Shown here piece after piece: positions 1-9,745 of a DNA stretch of 64,000 bases. Source of the DNA: Trametes villosa (lineage: Eukaryota; Basidiomycota; Agaricomycetes; Polyporales; Polyporaceae); contig PUDQ02000089.1 in the NCBI GenBank assembly GCA_002964805.2, forward strand, positions 372,001-436,000, written 5' to 3'. The stretch's first letter is position 1, and each line of letters opens with the position of its first letter. The notes under the pieces were generated by a model. That model worked only from the letters and a program-made list of their open reading frames with translations, made no database searches and was not told the DNA's origin. Made by a program: the position numbers and the translations under genes.

Positions 1-292
1 ATGCTCACCGCGGTGAACGACGCGCGCATCGCGGCCGGGAAGAGCCCCGTCGGCTGGATCAACTCCGCCGTACGTCCCTCTCCGCGCTCTCGTCCCGCGG
101 CTCTCTCGCTCACGTACTGCCCTGCAGATCTACTCGCACTTCTTCGCGAGCGTGTGGAACGACATCACGGACGGCTCGAACCCCGCGTGCGGGACGGATG
201 GGTTCCCGACCGCGCCCGGCTGGGACCCGGTCACTGGGCTGGGGACGCCGAACTTCCCGCGCATGCTCGCGCGGTTCTTGGCCCTCCCTTGA
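1..292 (+). CDS. Sedolisin (S53, tripeptidyl-peptidase-like), 3' end only
   Basis: This is the C-terminal end of a secreted acid serine peptidase of the sedolisin family; the rest lies left of the window. Exons are 1-69 and 128-292, joined across a 58 bp intron (gtacgt...ctgcag) in phase 0. The joined product reads AVNDARIAAGKSPVGWINSA, then IYSHFFASVWNDITDGSNP, and ends GWDPVTGLGTPNFP plus a short tail. The residues around DITDG and the closing DPVTGLGTPN are the usual calcium-binding end of sedolisins. The catalytic SGTS box would lie just upstream and is not visible. The ATG at position 1 is internal, not the start. The family acts outside the cell or in vacuoles, cutting tripeptides from protein N-termini at low pH. 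Confidence 0.85.
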
Positions 293-516
293 GTGTTTCT
301 AGCTTCAGTTACTGCTGTGTTACCCCTGGACATTTTGTTTTGCTATTGCTGATATATACTAACAGTCGGTCGTGGGGCTAATATATACCTGTCGTTATTG
401 CCGGAAGACGATGATCAGAGCCGGAAAGAGGTCGTACCAACATTACAATAAATCTTGAAGAAGCTCATGCCGCTCGCCACCGAGTGCCCACAACCCTATG
501 TCCCTCGGACCCAGAC

Positions 517-2607
517 TCAGGCTCCTGCGCCTTCGACCTTATCCCACCCCGACTCCTCTTCGAACACTTGCACCCATGGCCAACGCCCCTCCCCGCGCCG
601 GAAGTCAGACCAATCAACAACAATCGTCCGAGTGCTTAGAGCACGGGTGAGGCGACCGTCATACTCTTCCGCGGTACACATACACACCGTGTTACTCTCC
701 CTGGGGTCCTGAGGCTCCAGTGGCCTCGGTAAATGCGTGATAACGACACGGGAGAGCGGGCATCCTCGCGCGGCGCGGGCGCGGGCGAGCGGGCGGAGAC
801 GGTTGATAAGGCTCGGCGGGGGCCTGTTGGACGTTGTGCGGGCTTGACCCCCATCATGGGTTTCGGAATAGAGGCACTCCGGCCAGTCTATCCACAGCTG
901 CGCCAGTTTGGGGCACGCCGGCGGGGCCCCGTCGACAAGGTCTCCCTCAGGATCGACCTGAAGGGCCTCCAGCGCGTCCACGAGGTCTTGTAACACTATT
1001 GCGGTTGTGTAGTCCAACGACGGATACTTCCGGCTGCCAACCCGCAGGAAGCTGAGACGGGGGAACGCGCAGAGGATGGAGTGAGGGCGCGGCCCACCTA
1101 ACCCTTCGAGCATAGGCAGGCGGAGCGATAGCTTGTGGACGGAGGAGAACGCCTGTGATGAGAGGGCAACGCGCAATGCAAGCAGCAGCTCTTCGTTTCT
1201 TCCGTCGAAGACGTCGTTCCGCACGTCGAAGGACATCTTGAAGGGCTTGTCCTCCGCTGAGGCCTCGAGCGCGATCAGGTGGTGGTACTGTGAGATGCTC
1301 GAGACGCTCAAGCGGGTAGCAGTGCGAACGTTCGGAAGAAGCCGCGCAGCGGGGAGCAAGCTTTGGGGCGAGATGGTGCATTCGAAGTCGAAGTTGCATG
1401 ATGAGGGGAATGTCAAGGATGAGAAGAACACTTCTTGACTCGTTTGCATCCTTGCGCTACTAATATCGGTCGGGTCTCGCCGCTTAAACTCGAAATGGCG
1501 GAGGAAGGGAAGGTGCACTGTCTGGGCACCGGTGTACACTCCGGGGGATGGGTGGACGGTAGGGGGCCCGCTAGGCATTGCGCCCAGAATACCGATAATC
1601 AGTACTCGAAGCCGGGGCGTCGAGGAAAGAAGTCGCAGAAGTCGATGTGCGATGTTGTCCAAGCAGGGGCCAATGATCGAGAGATTAGTCAGTGCGGGAT
1701 ATGAGGTGGAAGGGAGGCTTGTGCAGCCGTAAAGTTCCAGAGTGCGCAAGAGCGGGCTATCGCAGAAGTTGAAAGAATACGGGCCTCGACTCAGAGTGTC
1801 ACCGGGGGGTGCACACCAAGCGCAGCGCTCCAGATTGGGGAATCGTAGGACAGGCAGGATGTGGTCTGGGGCCACGCACTCGGTTGCCTCTACGTAGAGT
1901 TCCCGAACACGCTCGCGGGCCTCTTCGAGCACTTTGAGTGTCGGGTGGTCCTTTGTGATATGACATAGCTTGACGTACAGAGGGCCAGTGGGACACAGAT
2001 GCATGTAGTGTTTGTAAAGCGCGTAAAGCCCTCTCCTCTTGGAAAACTCGTCAGAAGAGAGTGTCGACCATAGGGATTGGGTGGCCAGTGCGAGCTCGCG
2101 CCATCGCCGACAGACAGCCGTAAGTCGACACAGGTCTTTGACCTCCCACAGACGATCTGAAACGGCCCGATAGTGGAGCAGGTCGTAGTCGTCTCTCCGG
2201 CTATCGGCGGGGGACGGGGTTTCCAAGCGTCTGGGGACATTGGCAAAGATTTTGAGCAAGAGTTCGGCAGGGAGCCGGTTGACAGACGAGTGGAAGTTGA
2301 GGAGCCTGCGGACGGCCACGGCTATGTCAAGCGTGAGTCGGTCGAGGGAACGCAGCTGATAGACTGGGATCAGCATGTTGCAGATCAGCATCTTCGCGCA
2401 CTCGTACGTACGGCCTCGACGTCCAAGGTGCTACCATGGGCCAGAACTGTGATCAGCACATCGTCGTATCAGCAGCGCGAAGGAACGGTAAGTGGCATAC
2501 CCCCGACCAAGCCGCGCTGAATGATCCTGCTCTTGGTGTATAGCTGCAAGGAGTGCTTCGGCCAGTGCGACAGGTTGCAGATTCTTCGGCTCTGGAGGGG
2601 TTTCCAT
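517..2607 (-). CDS. F-box family protein (copy F1)
   Basis: Predicted substrate-receptor subunit of an SCF ubiquitin ligase; the target is unknown. Exons are 2501-2607, a 19-nt mini-exon 2412-2430, and 517-2355, giving 654 residues. The start ATG at 2607 begins METPPEPKNLQPVALAEALL and matches the first exons of the three other copies in the window. The F-box lies near residues 60-140, with NRLPAELLLKIFANVP followed by the CRRWRELALATQSLWSTLSS segment. The rest is leucine-rich, with spaced segments such as LRTLELYGCTSLP resembling irregular LRRs, and an Arg/Ala-rich stretch near the C-terminus. It is closest to copy F4 (31555-33624), with near-identical DNA over the F-box exon. The product lacks a signal peptide. 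Fungi of this group carry many such fast-evolving F-box genes. Confidence 0.85.
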
Positions 2608-2979
2608 GTTTTACGGGCGTATGTGACCGGCGGAGAGCCGCTTGAGGTTGAACGCGACGGAGTGGGGTACGAGCGAGCGAGTGAGTGAGGGAAACGCTGG
2701 CTGAGAGAGAGCGATCCGAGGCAATACCCCTAGCCGGGTAGCAATTAAAGGTCTCGGTGTCTGTAACAGGGGTACGGAGGACACACCGAGCCCACGAGGT
2801 AGCTACAGAGTTTCACCCCCACCTCGGTGGTCCTCAAGGCCTCAACTTTGAAATTTGAAGAGTTATCGGCGCGCACAAGCGCTGGTATCGCACTTACGTA
2901 TCATACAACTTCAAGCAACTTCCAGCCTCGTAACAAATCACGATAATCCACGCCCCCAGCCGGTTGCAAGCCAAGCTAT
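2608..2979. other. Intergenic, F1 promoter side
   Basis: This stretch lies between the start of F1 and the stop of F2, both on the minus strand. It contains the shared upstream element of the F-box family (2772-2800). No gene is seen. Confidence 0.6.
2772..2800 (-). promoter_or_regulatory. F-box family upstream element (F1)
   Basis: On the minus strand this reads CTCGTGGGCTCGGTGTGTCC followed by TCCGTACC, about 165-195 bp before the F1 ATG. The same element precedes F2 and F4, and a weaker form precedes F3, while the surrounding sequence differs. It may be a core promoter, transcription start or 5' UTR element. Confidence 0.5.
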
Positions 2980-5048
2980 TCAGACTCCCGTACCTTCCAC
3001 CCGATCCCACTCCGGCTTGAATAGCTGCTCCCGCGGCCCATCCTCAGCAGAGTCGTACCGCCCGGTAGCGACAATCGTCCTGGTGCTCAAACCACGCGCG
3101 AGGGTGCCGTCGTACTCTTCCACCGTGCAGAGCTTTATGTACGACCGAGGATCCTCGGGACTCAGCCGCAGGGACGACGAGTGCGTGATGAAGACCCGGG
3201 CGAGCGGGTGCCCCCGCGCGGCACGCGCACGGGCCAGCGTGCGGAGACGGTCCATGACCCTCGGCGGGGGTCCACCGGACTCCTGCATGCGAATTCCTCC
3301 GTAGGTCGAGTCGAGCAGCATGCCCGTCGGCCAATCGAACCACAGCCGGGCTAGCTCGGGACATGCCAGTGCCAAACCTGCGCGCGTGTGGTCCGCTCCG
3401 GTATCGACTTGAAGTGCCTCGAGCGCGTCCCCGAGATCTTGTAACATCCGATCAGTGTGCCCGTTCACTGAACACTCGCAGCCTACCCGCAGCAAGCGGA
3501 GGCGAGGCAAGAGGCAGAGGATGGAGTGAGGGCGCGACCCACACAGCCCCGCGGGCAGGGGCAGGCCGAGCGATAGCTTGTGGACCGACGCGAACTGCGA
3601 CTCGAACGTTGCGTGAAATTCGAACAGCATTCTTTCGTTCCTCCCATAGCCGGCATTGTTCTCCACGCCAAAGGATGCGTTAATAGAGCCGTCCTCATTG
3701 GAGACTTGGAGCACTTCCGGCCTTCGCCCGTATGCAGAGCCCGATTCCGAGATGCCCACGCGGGTAGCCTCGGCGGCGCGAATGCCCAGAATAAATCGCG
3801 CGGAAGGAAGGAGGCTTTGGGGTAAGATGGTGCAGTCAAAGTAGAATTTGCAGGAGAGGGGGAACCCCAAAGATGAGAAGAACGCTTCCTGGTAAGCCTG
3901 CATTGGTGCACCATCAGCTTTGCCGTCTCGCCGCCTGTACTCGAGGTGACGGAGGTGAGGAAGGTGCACTTTCCGGGTTCTGGGCTGTACCACCGCAGGT
4001 TTCAAGTCTTGGCTGACCGAGGTGTGATTCTGCGGTGTTCCCAGGACCCCGACAACCAGCACTTGAAGCAGGGGCGTCGAGGACAACAGGCGCAGAAGGC
4101 GAGGGGCGCCGTCATCCGGGTACGGACCAATAATGGAGAGAACAGTTAGTGCTGGATATGCGGCGGAGGGGATACTTGTGCAGCCGTAGAGTTCCAGAGT
4201 GCGTAAGCGCGGCGTATTGCAGAATTCGAAGGAATGCGGGCCTTGGACGCTGTGGGCGATGGGAATTATCCAAGCACAGCGCTCCAAGTTGGGAAATCGT
4301 AGGGCGGGCAGGGTGTGGTCTACGTCAGCGCAGTCGGTTCGCTCTACGTAGAGCTCCCGAACGCGTTCGCGGACCCCTTCAAGCACTTGAAGCACCTGGT
4401 TGTCCTTTTGGATACCGCTTAGCTTGACGTAAATAGGACCAGTGGGACACCGATGCAAGTAGTGTTTATAAGGCGCGTAACCCGGCCCGCTCCTGGAAAA
4501 GTCATCGGAAGATAGTGTTGACCACAGCGATGGGGCGGCCAGAGCTAGCTCGCGCCATCGCCGGCAGACGGCCGTCAAGTTACGCAAGCTCTCGACCGCC
4601 CACAGATGATCGGAATCCTCGGTCTTGTAGCGGGCTACTTCGACTCTAAGGCAGCTATCGCCCCACAAGGGCCAGGGAACATCGGCAAAGATTTTGAGGA
4701 GGAGTTCAGCAGGGAGCTGGTTCACGGGCAAGTGCGAGTTGAGGAGTCCTCGGACTTCCACAGCGATGTCCCACGTGAGCCGGTTCAGTGAACGCAGCTG
4801 GCCGAATAACCGGGATGAGTACTTTGCAGGATTACACGACCGCACTCTCGTACCGCTTGTGCATTCAAAGTACTGGTCCAGAACCGTGATGAGCACATAC
4901 AACTCCGGTGGTGTATACGGGACTGCACGAGAATATGTGCGTACCTTCTACCCAGCCGCGCTGAGCGATCCTGCTCTCGACGCATAGATGCCAGGAGAGC
5001 TTGGGCAAGCTCGATGGGCTGAGCGGTCTCCAGTACAAGCGAATCCAT
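2980..5048 (-). CDS. F-box family protein (copy F2)
   Basis: Second minus-strand member of the F-box family, 646 residues, with exons 4945-5048, mini-exon 4854-4872 and 2980-4797. The first exon encodes MDSLVLETAQPIELAQALLA and the mini-exon gives STLNAQA, aligning with STLDAEA in copies F3 and F4. I chose the ATG at 5048 because its context (GAACATGG) is good; an in-frame ATG at 5060 would add four residues. The F-box core is NQLPAELLLKIFADVP near residue 70, followed by CRRWRELALAAPSLWSTLSS. The leucine-rich region diverges clearly from F1 and F4. It probably pairs with Skp1 through the F-box; the substrate is unknown. Confidence 0.85.
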
Positions 5049-5523
5049 GTTCGATAACATTGAGATTCTTGTTGGCAAGAGCGGGATGTGAGGGAGTGGG
5101 ACGAGAGAAGATTCAATGTATCATCGTTTGTGATAGTAGCACGCAGGACGCACCGAGTCCACGAGGCAGCGATTAGATGCATGAGCGCCCGGTACATGGA
5201 TACTTCCCAGCCTGCCACAGATTCGGTGAAGCAAACGACAGTCGCCGGGATGAGCGGAGGCTCATACATGAACGCATATGCATGAACCACAGAGGCAGTC
5301 TTACAATCACTCCTCGATCTCAGAGATGTCCTCGGCAGCGAGTGCAAAGCAAAGCTTAGATTTTGAGCTACATGCAGTAAAGCGCGAAGAAAACACACAT
5401 CCCGACGAGCGTACACATAAACCCGCCTCTCGCAGCCCGCTACCTAGTACAGTGCGCCGTGCACTTTTCTGTGTGCAACGAGGCGTGCGATGTGCATGGA
5501 GGAAAAGGAGCCGGTCGTGTGGT
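5049..5523. other. Intergenic, F2 promoter and RACK1 3' flank
   Basis: Between the F2 start and the RACK1 stop. It holds the F-box upstream element at 5139-5167 and otherwise nothing I recognise. Confidence 0.6.
5139..5167 (-). promoter_or_regulatory. F-box family upstream element (F2)
   Basis: The minus strand reads CTCGTGGACTCGGTGCGTCC followed by TGCGTGCT, about 90-120 bp before the F2 ATG. It matches the F1 and F4 elements at nearly every position. Confidence 0.5.
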
Positions 5524-6814
5524 TTATGACACGACGGTCCAGACACGGACGAGGTCGTCCGTGAAGCCACCGAAGAGCGTCTGGCCGTCCGCGGACCAGG
5601 CGATCGACACGCACTCGGGCTCGCGCGCCTTCGAGCTCTGGGCGAAGTCGGGCTTGAGCTCATCGACGATCGACCTATGTTGCATGAATCATAAGAAACC
5701 GAAACGCGGTCACGGGACATGATGGGCTACGCACTTGCTCTCAAGGTCGAAGATCTTGATGCAAGACGCGGTCGCCGCGCAGAGCCAGTAGCGGTTGGGA
5801 GAGAAGACGAGGGCGTTGACGATGTCGCCGGCCTCGAGGGAGTAGAGGTGCTTGCCCTCGTTCAGGTCCCAGAGCATGGTGATGCCGTCCTTGCCGCCGG
5901 ACGCCGCGAGCGAGCCATCGGGGGACACGGAAATGGTGTTGATGTACCCGGTGTGGCCGTAGTGGTTGGTCTTGAGCTTGAACTTCGACAGCTCCCAGAC
6001 CTGAAAGAGCAGGTCAGAGTTGTTCGTAGCATATCACGGAACATGGTGTAAGGTCAGAGATCTTGGTGATTTGGTTAGTCTCATCGGGCGAACCCTCTGA
6101 AGTAGCAAATATATGTGTAACATCATACCACGAAGCGGAAGCGGACGGAGAAAATATATGGACAAAGATGCATACCTTGACGACCTTGTCCCAACCGCAA
6201 GAGACAATGACGGGGTTCAGAACGTTCGGGCTGAAGCGAACGCACGACACCCTACACATAATCAATCAGGTTATGGTGCGCGTTCGCCAACACATCTTGA
6301 CATACCACTCAGTGTGGCCATCATCCTTGATGTCGTACTTGCACTCGCCGAGGGTGTTCCAGAGCTTGATCGTCCGGTCGCGGGAGCCGGAGACGATCTG
6401 CCTGTTGTCCGCGGAGAAGCTGACGGAGAGGACATCGGAAGTGTGGCCGACGAAGCGACGGGTGGTCAGGCCAGTGTTGAGATCCCACAGGCGCAGCGTG
6501 TGGTCCCAGGAGGAGGAGAGGGCGAACTGGCCGTCGGAGGAGATCACGACGTCCGAAACGAAGTGGTTGTGGCCGTGGAGGATGCGCTTGGGGTAACCGT
6601 ACTGGTCCTCGTCACGGGTGAGCTGCCAGACGATGATGGTCTTGTCTGAACGTTACGCGCGGCAAGTCAAGCAAGGCTGCAGATAGGCCAGACGAAGTAT
6701 ACACATACCCCGGGACGCCGTGAGGATCATGTCGGGGTTTTCGGAGGACGTGGCAATGGCGGTGACCCAGCCCTTGTGGCCGGCCATAGAGCCGAGGTAG
6801 CGGAGGGATTCCAT
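5524..6814 (-). CDS. RACK1: RACK1 / Cpc2 / Gbeta-like ribosomal WD40 protein
   Basis: WD40 protein of the small ribosomal subunit head, also a signalling scaffold (Asc1/Cpc2 in yeasts). Exons are 6709-6814, 6306-6645, 6176-6251, 5735-6000 and 5524-5674, encoding 312 residues, the normal family length. The product begins [20 protein letters not shown] and shows seven WD repeats, with [38 protein letters not shown] and a final VRVWTVVS. The exon 1-2 junction restores TASRDKTIIVW. The frame stays open upstream to 6922, but the ATG at 6814 sits in ACCATGG and gives the canonical N-terminus. Intron 3 (6001-6175) is about three times longer than the others and hosts a C/D snoRNA-like element. It is divergent from the nucleoside hydrolase gene. 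Confidence 0.97.
6048..6132 (-). ncRNA. Putative C/D box snoRNA inside RACK1 intron 3
   Basis: Read on the minus strand, the order is C box ATGATGT (6120-6126), guide ATATTTGCTAC, a degenerate D' near TTCAGA, a C'-like CGATGAG, guide CACCAAGATCT, and D box CTGA (6054-6057). The two guides are complementary to GTAGCAAATAT and AGATCTTGGTG, adjacent pieces of one segment of fungal 25S rRNA as I recall it. The flanks TGGT and ACCA can pair, offset from the boxes. Box order, spacing and the double rRNA match make a box C/D methylation guide the best reading. It would be processed from the spliced intron. The ends are approximate. Confidence 0.75.
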
Positions 6815-7680
6815 GGTGTCGGGGCGGGTGCTCACGTCGTCGGCGTCGGTGTTGAGCTCGTCGCTGTGTTTTGCGGTTCTTGCCTTCGCCGCGAACACGC
6901 GCCCGAGCCGCGTGACAGCCACTGTGACTGGTACTGTATAGCCTCGGCTATTCCCGCGTATAAGGGCGCTTCACCGCACGCGTCGCGTCGTGCGCGTCTC
7001 GCTCTTGCTTGGTGACTCTGGCCTTACCTCTCGCTGTGCCTCTGTGCTAGTTAACCTGTCTGTGCGCAATGATTCGAGAGGCATAGCGAATTGCTTGGCT
7101 TGCTGCAGTTCTCAGAAACGCTCGCAGTACATGACATCTGGGAGGACTTCGTGTCAGCGGCCTGATGGCGTGGTCGCGAATCGTATAAGCTTCTTGAGGT
7201 GAGCATCTACTCCCACATACCACGCCTCTTACTTCATTTCGTATGATGTTTCATCTTATATTTGTTACTTCAGAGGGCTTGCCCTATGAGACTAACTTTT
7301 CCACCAAGATCTCTGACTCTTGCTTTACCTCAACCATTTGTCTGCGCTCGTGCTGACATGCATTCTTTCTAGTCACACGCACGCTTGCAACAAGTCCAGA
7401 GTTCTGTGGGCAGCGTGTTACCTGGTATTCTAGTCGTAGCGCACTTCCCCTTGCAATACATCTCGGCCCGTATACCTATCCGCGCTCATGATTTGCCGTA
7501 TGCGACGACGCCACCCACTTGAGCGAACGTCACCTGCAGGAACAACCACGTGTGTAACTGGGATACCGATAAGAGGCGCGGTCTTCTCTTAGCCATCGTC
7601 GCGGAGACAGCGCTGACTGTGAGGCTCGCGCCGACGGTACTTACTCTCAAACGCTGTGCTCCGTGAGCTCCCTCCCAAGT
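6815..7680. other. Divergent promoter region, RACK1 / nucleoside hydrolase
   Basis: 866 bp between the two divergent starts. It should hold both promoters and the RACK1 5' leader. I see no further gene, and an upstream in-frame extension of RACK1 to 6922 is probably untranslated. Confidence 0.5.
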
Positions 7681-9385
7681 ATGTCTGTGAACGGCCGGAC
7701 AGCCGTCATCAGTAAGTATCGTGTGTGGTGTACGACCTTGCTCGTCAATATTCAACCTACTACTCGCAGTCGACACCGATCCTGGCGTCGATGATACGCT
7801 GGCGATGTAAGTACCAGCCTCCTTTGACACCATCGAATCGCCTCATGGACTATGGCACCATAGATTGCTCGCGCTTGCTTCACCCGAGCTCGAAGTGCTA
7901 GCGATCATCGTCTCCTTCGGTGAGTTCGCCAGCCACCTTTCCGATGTAATTCAGTGCTGATGAGTTCCAGGCAACACGGACCGCTCGTCTTCTCAGTAAG
8001 CCCAAGTCTGAGTAATAAGCCGCTCGATTTAGGTCTAACTCTGTCGCTAGCATCAACATCCTCAAGATATACCAAGCGCTTGCACGCCACATAGCGCAGT
8101 TTCCGCAAGATGCATCCCGCTTCCCCGGGATGACGCCGAGCAGGAAGACCATACTTGCGCTCGGCGAGGACTTGCCTCTCCAGGGAGAGCTGCACAGTGC
8201 GCAGTATTTCCACGGCAGGTACGAACACCATCTGCCGGACAGTGACGCTTCAGCATACTGATATCAATGCGCAGAGACGGTCTGGGGAACATCGCACAGC
8301 GGCACCCTGAACTGAACGTTGACGATGAGAACCCAATCGACCACCCTCAACTGTCCATCACTGCGAAGCCCGGTGTTGACGTTGCGCTCGAGCTGATCCA
8401 GTCGGAGTTGGCGCGCGCTATCACGTACCTCGCACTCGGGCCGCTGACGACTCTGGCGAAGTTGCTGCGTCTTGACCGGGATGCTGTATGCAGCCGCATC
8501 GGCCGCGTTGTATGTATGGGCGGGGCACTTGATGTACCGGGGAACACATCCCCCGTGGCCGAATGTCAGTCGGACAGCCCTATCCACATTTCGCGCAGCT
8601 AACCCCCTCCCCAATTGGCAGTCAATTTCTTCGCAGACCCATACGCCGTCAAAGAATTACTCATACCCTCCGACCCCGGACACGGCCTGCCCCTCGAACG
8701 CTTCCTGCTCCTGCCGCTCGACATTACCACGCCGCACGAGCTCCCCTTCCCGCACTACCAGGCCGCGGTCGACTCCGCGTTCGCGTCGACCGCCGCGCCG
8801 TCGCGCGCAGAGGGCAAGCCGCCGCTCGTGCACTTCACGAGCGCGTTCCTCGAGCGCACGCGCGAGGTGATGGTCGAGTTCGGCAAGGACGCGATGGAGC
8901 TGCATGACATCGCCGCCGTGTGGTGCGCGCTCGCGAACCCGCCCATCGCAGACGAACGTCCCGGCGCGCTGCCTGCGCTGCGGCCCGGGTGGACGGCCGC
9001 GAAGCGCAGGTTCGATATTGAAAGGTTAGTGTTCCACTCGGCGGTTGCAGTTGCGCAGGTTGATTGAGCGGTACTGGGGTGTGATAGGGTTGGTGAGCTC
9101 ACACGCGGGATGCTGGTGGTGGACCGGCGAGACGACCAGGGTGCGTATGCCCCTGGGGCGAACCGCGCGGAGGTTCAGGCAGAACTCGAGCGGCACAACT
9201 TCCAGCACACGGGCGCGTACGAGTCCACTGCGGTACCAGCACCGGTGGAAGTCGAGAATCGCCCTGAACCAGCGGGGCAGGGTGAGCCCGCGGAGAAAGG
9301 GGGCGTCCCTTGCATAACGCAAACGCCGGGCCCTGCGGCGCTGGTCAAGCTGCTCCTGGAGCGGGTCTGGGGTGTCAGTGCCTAG
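7681..9385 (+). CDS. Inosine-uridine preferring nucleoside N-ribohydrolase
   Basis: Hydrolyses purine or pyrimidine ribonucleosides to base and ribose for nucleoside salvage or nitrogen recycling. Exons are 7681-7711, 7770-7806, 7864-7919, 7971-7995, 8051-8218, 8275-8564, 8622-9024 and 9088-9385, giving 435 residues. The calcium and ribose site DTDPGVDD follows the first strand, with the motif split by the first intron. Other family landmarks are the strand LAIILLALASPELE-like segment, VVCMGGALDVPGN, the restored EFNFFADPYA across intron 6, and the late MELHDIAAVWCALA carrying the distal catalytic Asp/His region. It is longer than the usual 310-400 residues because of the segment around residues 50-105 and an Ala/Pro/Glu-rich part near the C-terminus. 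No signal peptide is seen, so it is likely cytosolic. It is tail-to-tail with the transporter. Confidence 0.93.
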
Positions 9386-9745
9386 CTGGAATACACACTA
9401 GTACGACCGACGAGATCGGAGGGTTCCGGCGAGAAGTCAATCGAGGGTCCCGGTGTATTGAATATGAATTGGCTGCGTCCCTCGACTGCAGCGTTCCTCC
9501 GGTGCTTTCCACGTTGCGGCCCCGAAGTCAAGTCAGGCGGAGTGGACTACGGACAGGCAGATTGGAATACGGTGCGTGAGAGGTTCGTGCATTCGTACAT
9601 GCGTAATTATAATACAACGTGAGTGGCGTGCCCGTCTATCCAGGGGGCTAGAGTAAGTACAGGTAGCGTACACGATAACGCGCTGGCCTCGAAGGTGGCC
9701 GCTGCCACACGCAGCGCCTCCGGCACGGCTCTCCAAGCTCAAGCT
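9386..9745. other. Convergent intergenic region
   Basis: Between the stops of the nucleoside hydrolase and the transporter. Only 3' ends are expected, and no gene is seen. Confidence 0.6.

Noticed and set aside
6815..6922. N-terminal extension of RACK1 (in-frame from an upstream ATG)
   Set aside because: RACK1 orthologs start at the [12 protein letters not shown] residues, and the ATG at 6814 has the better context; the extension is Arg/Ala-rich like leader sequence.
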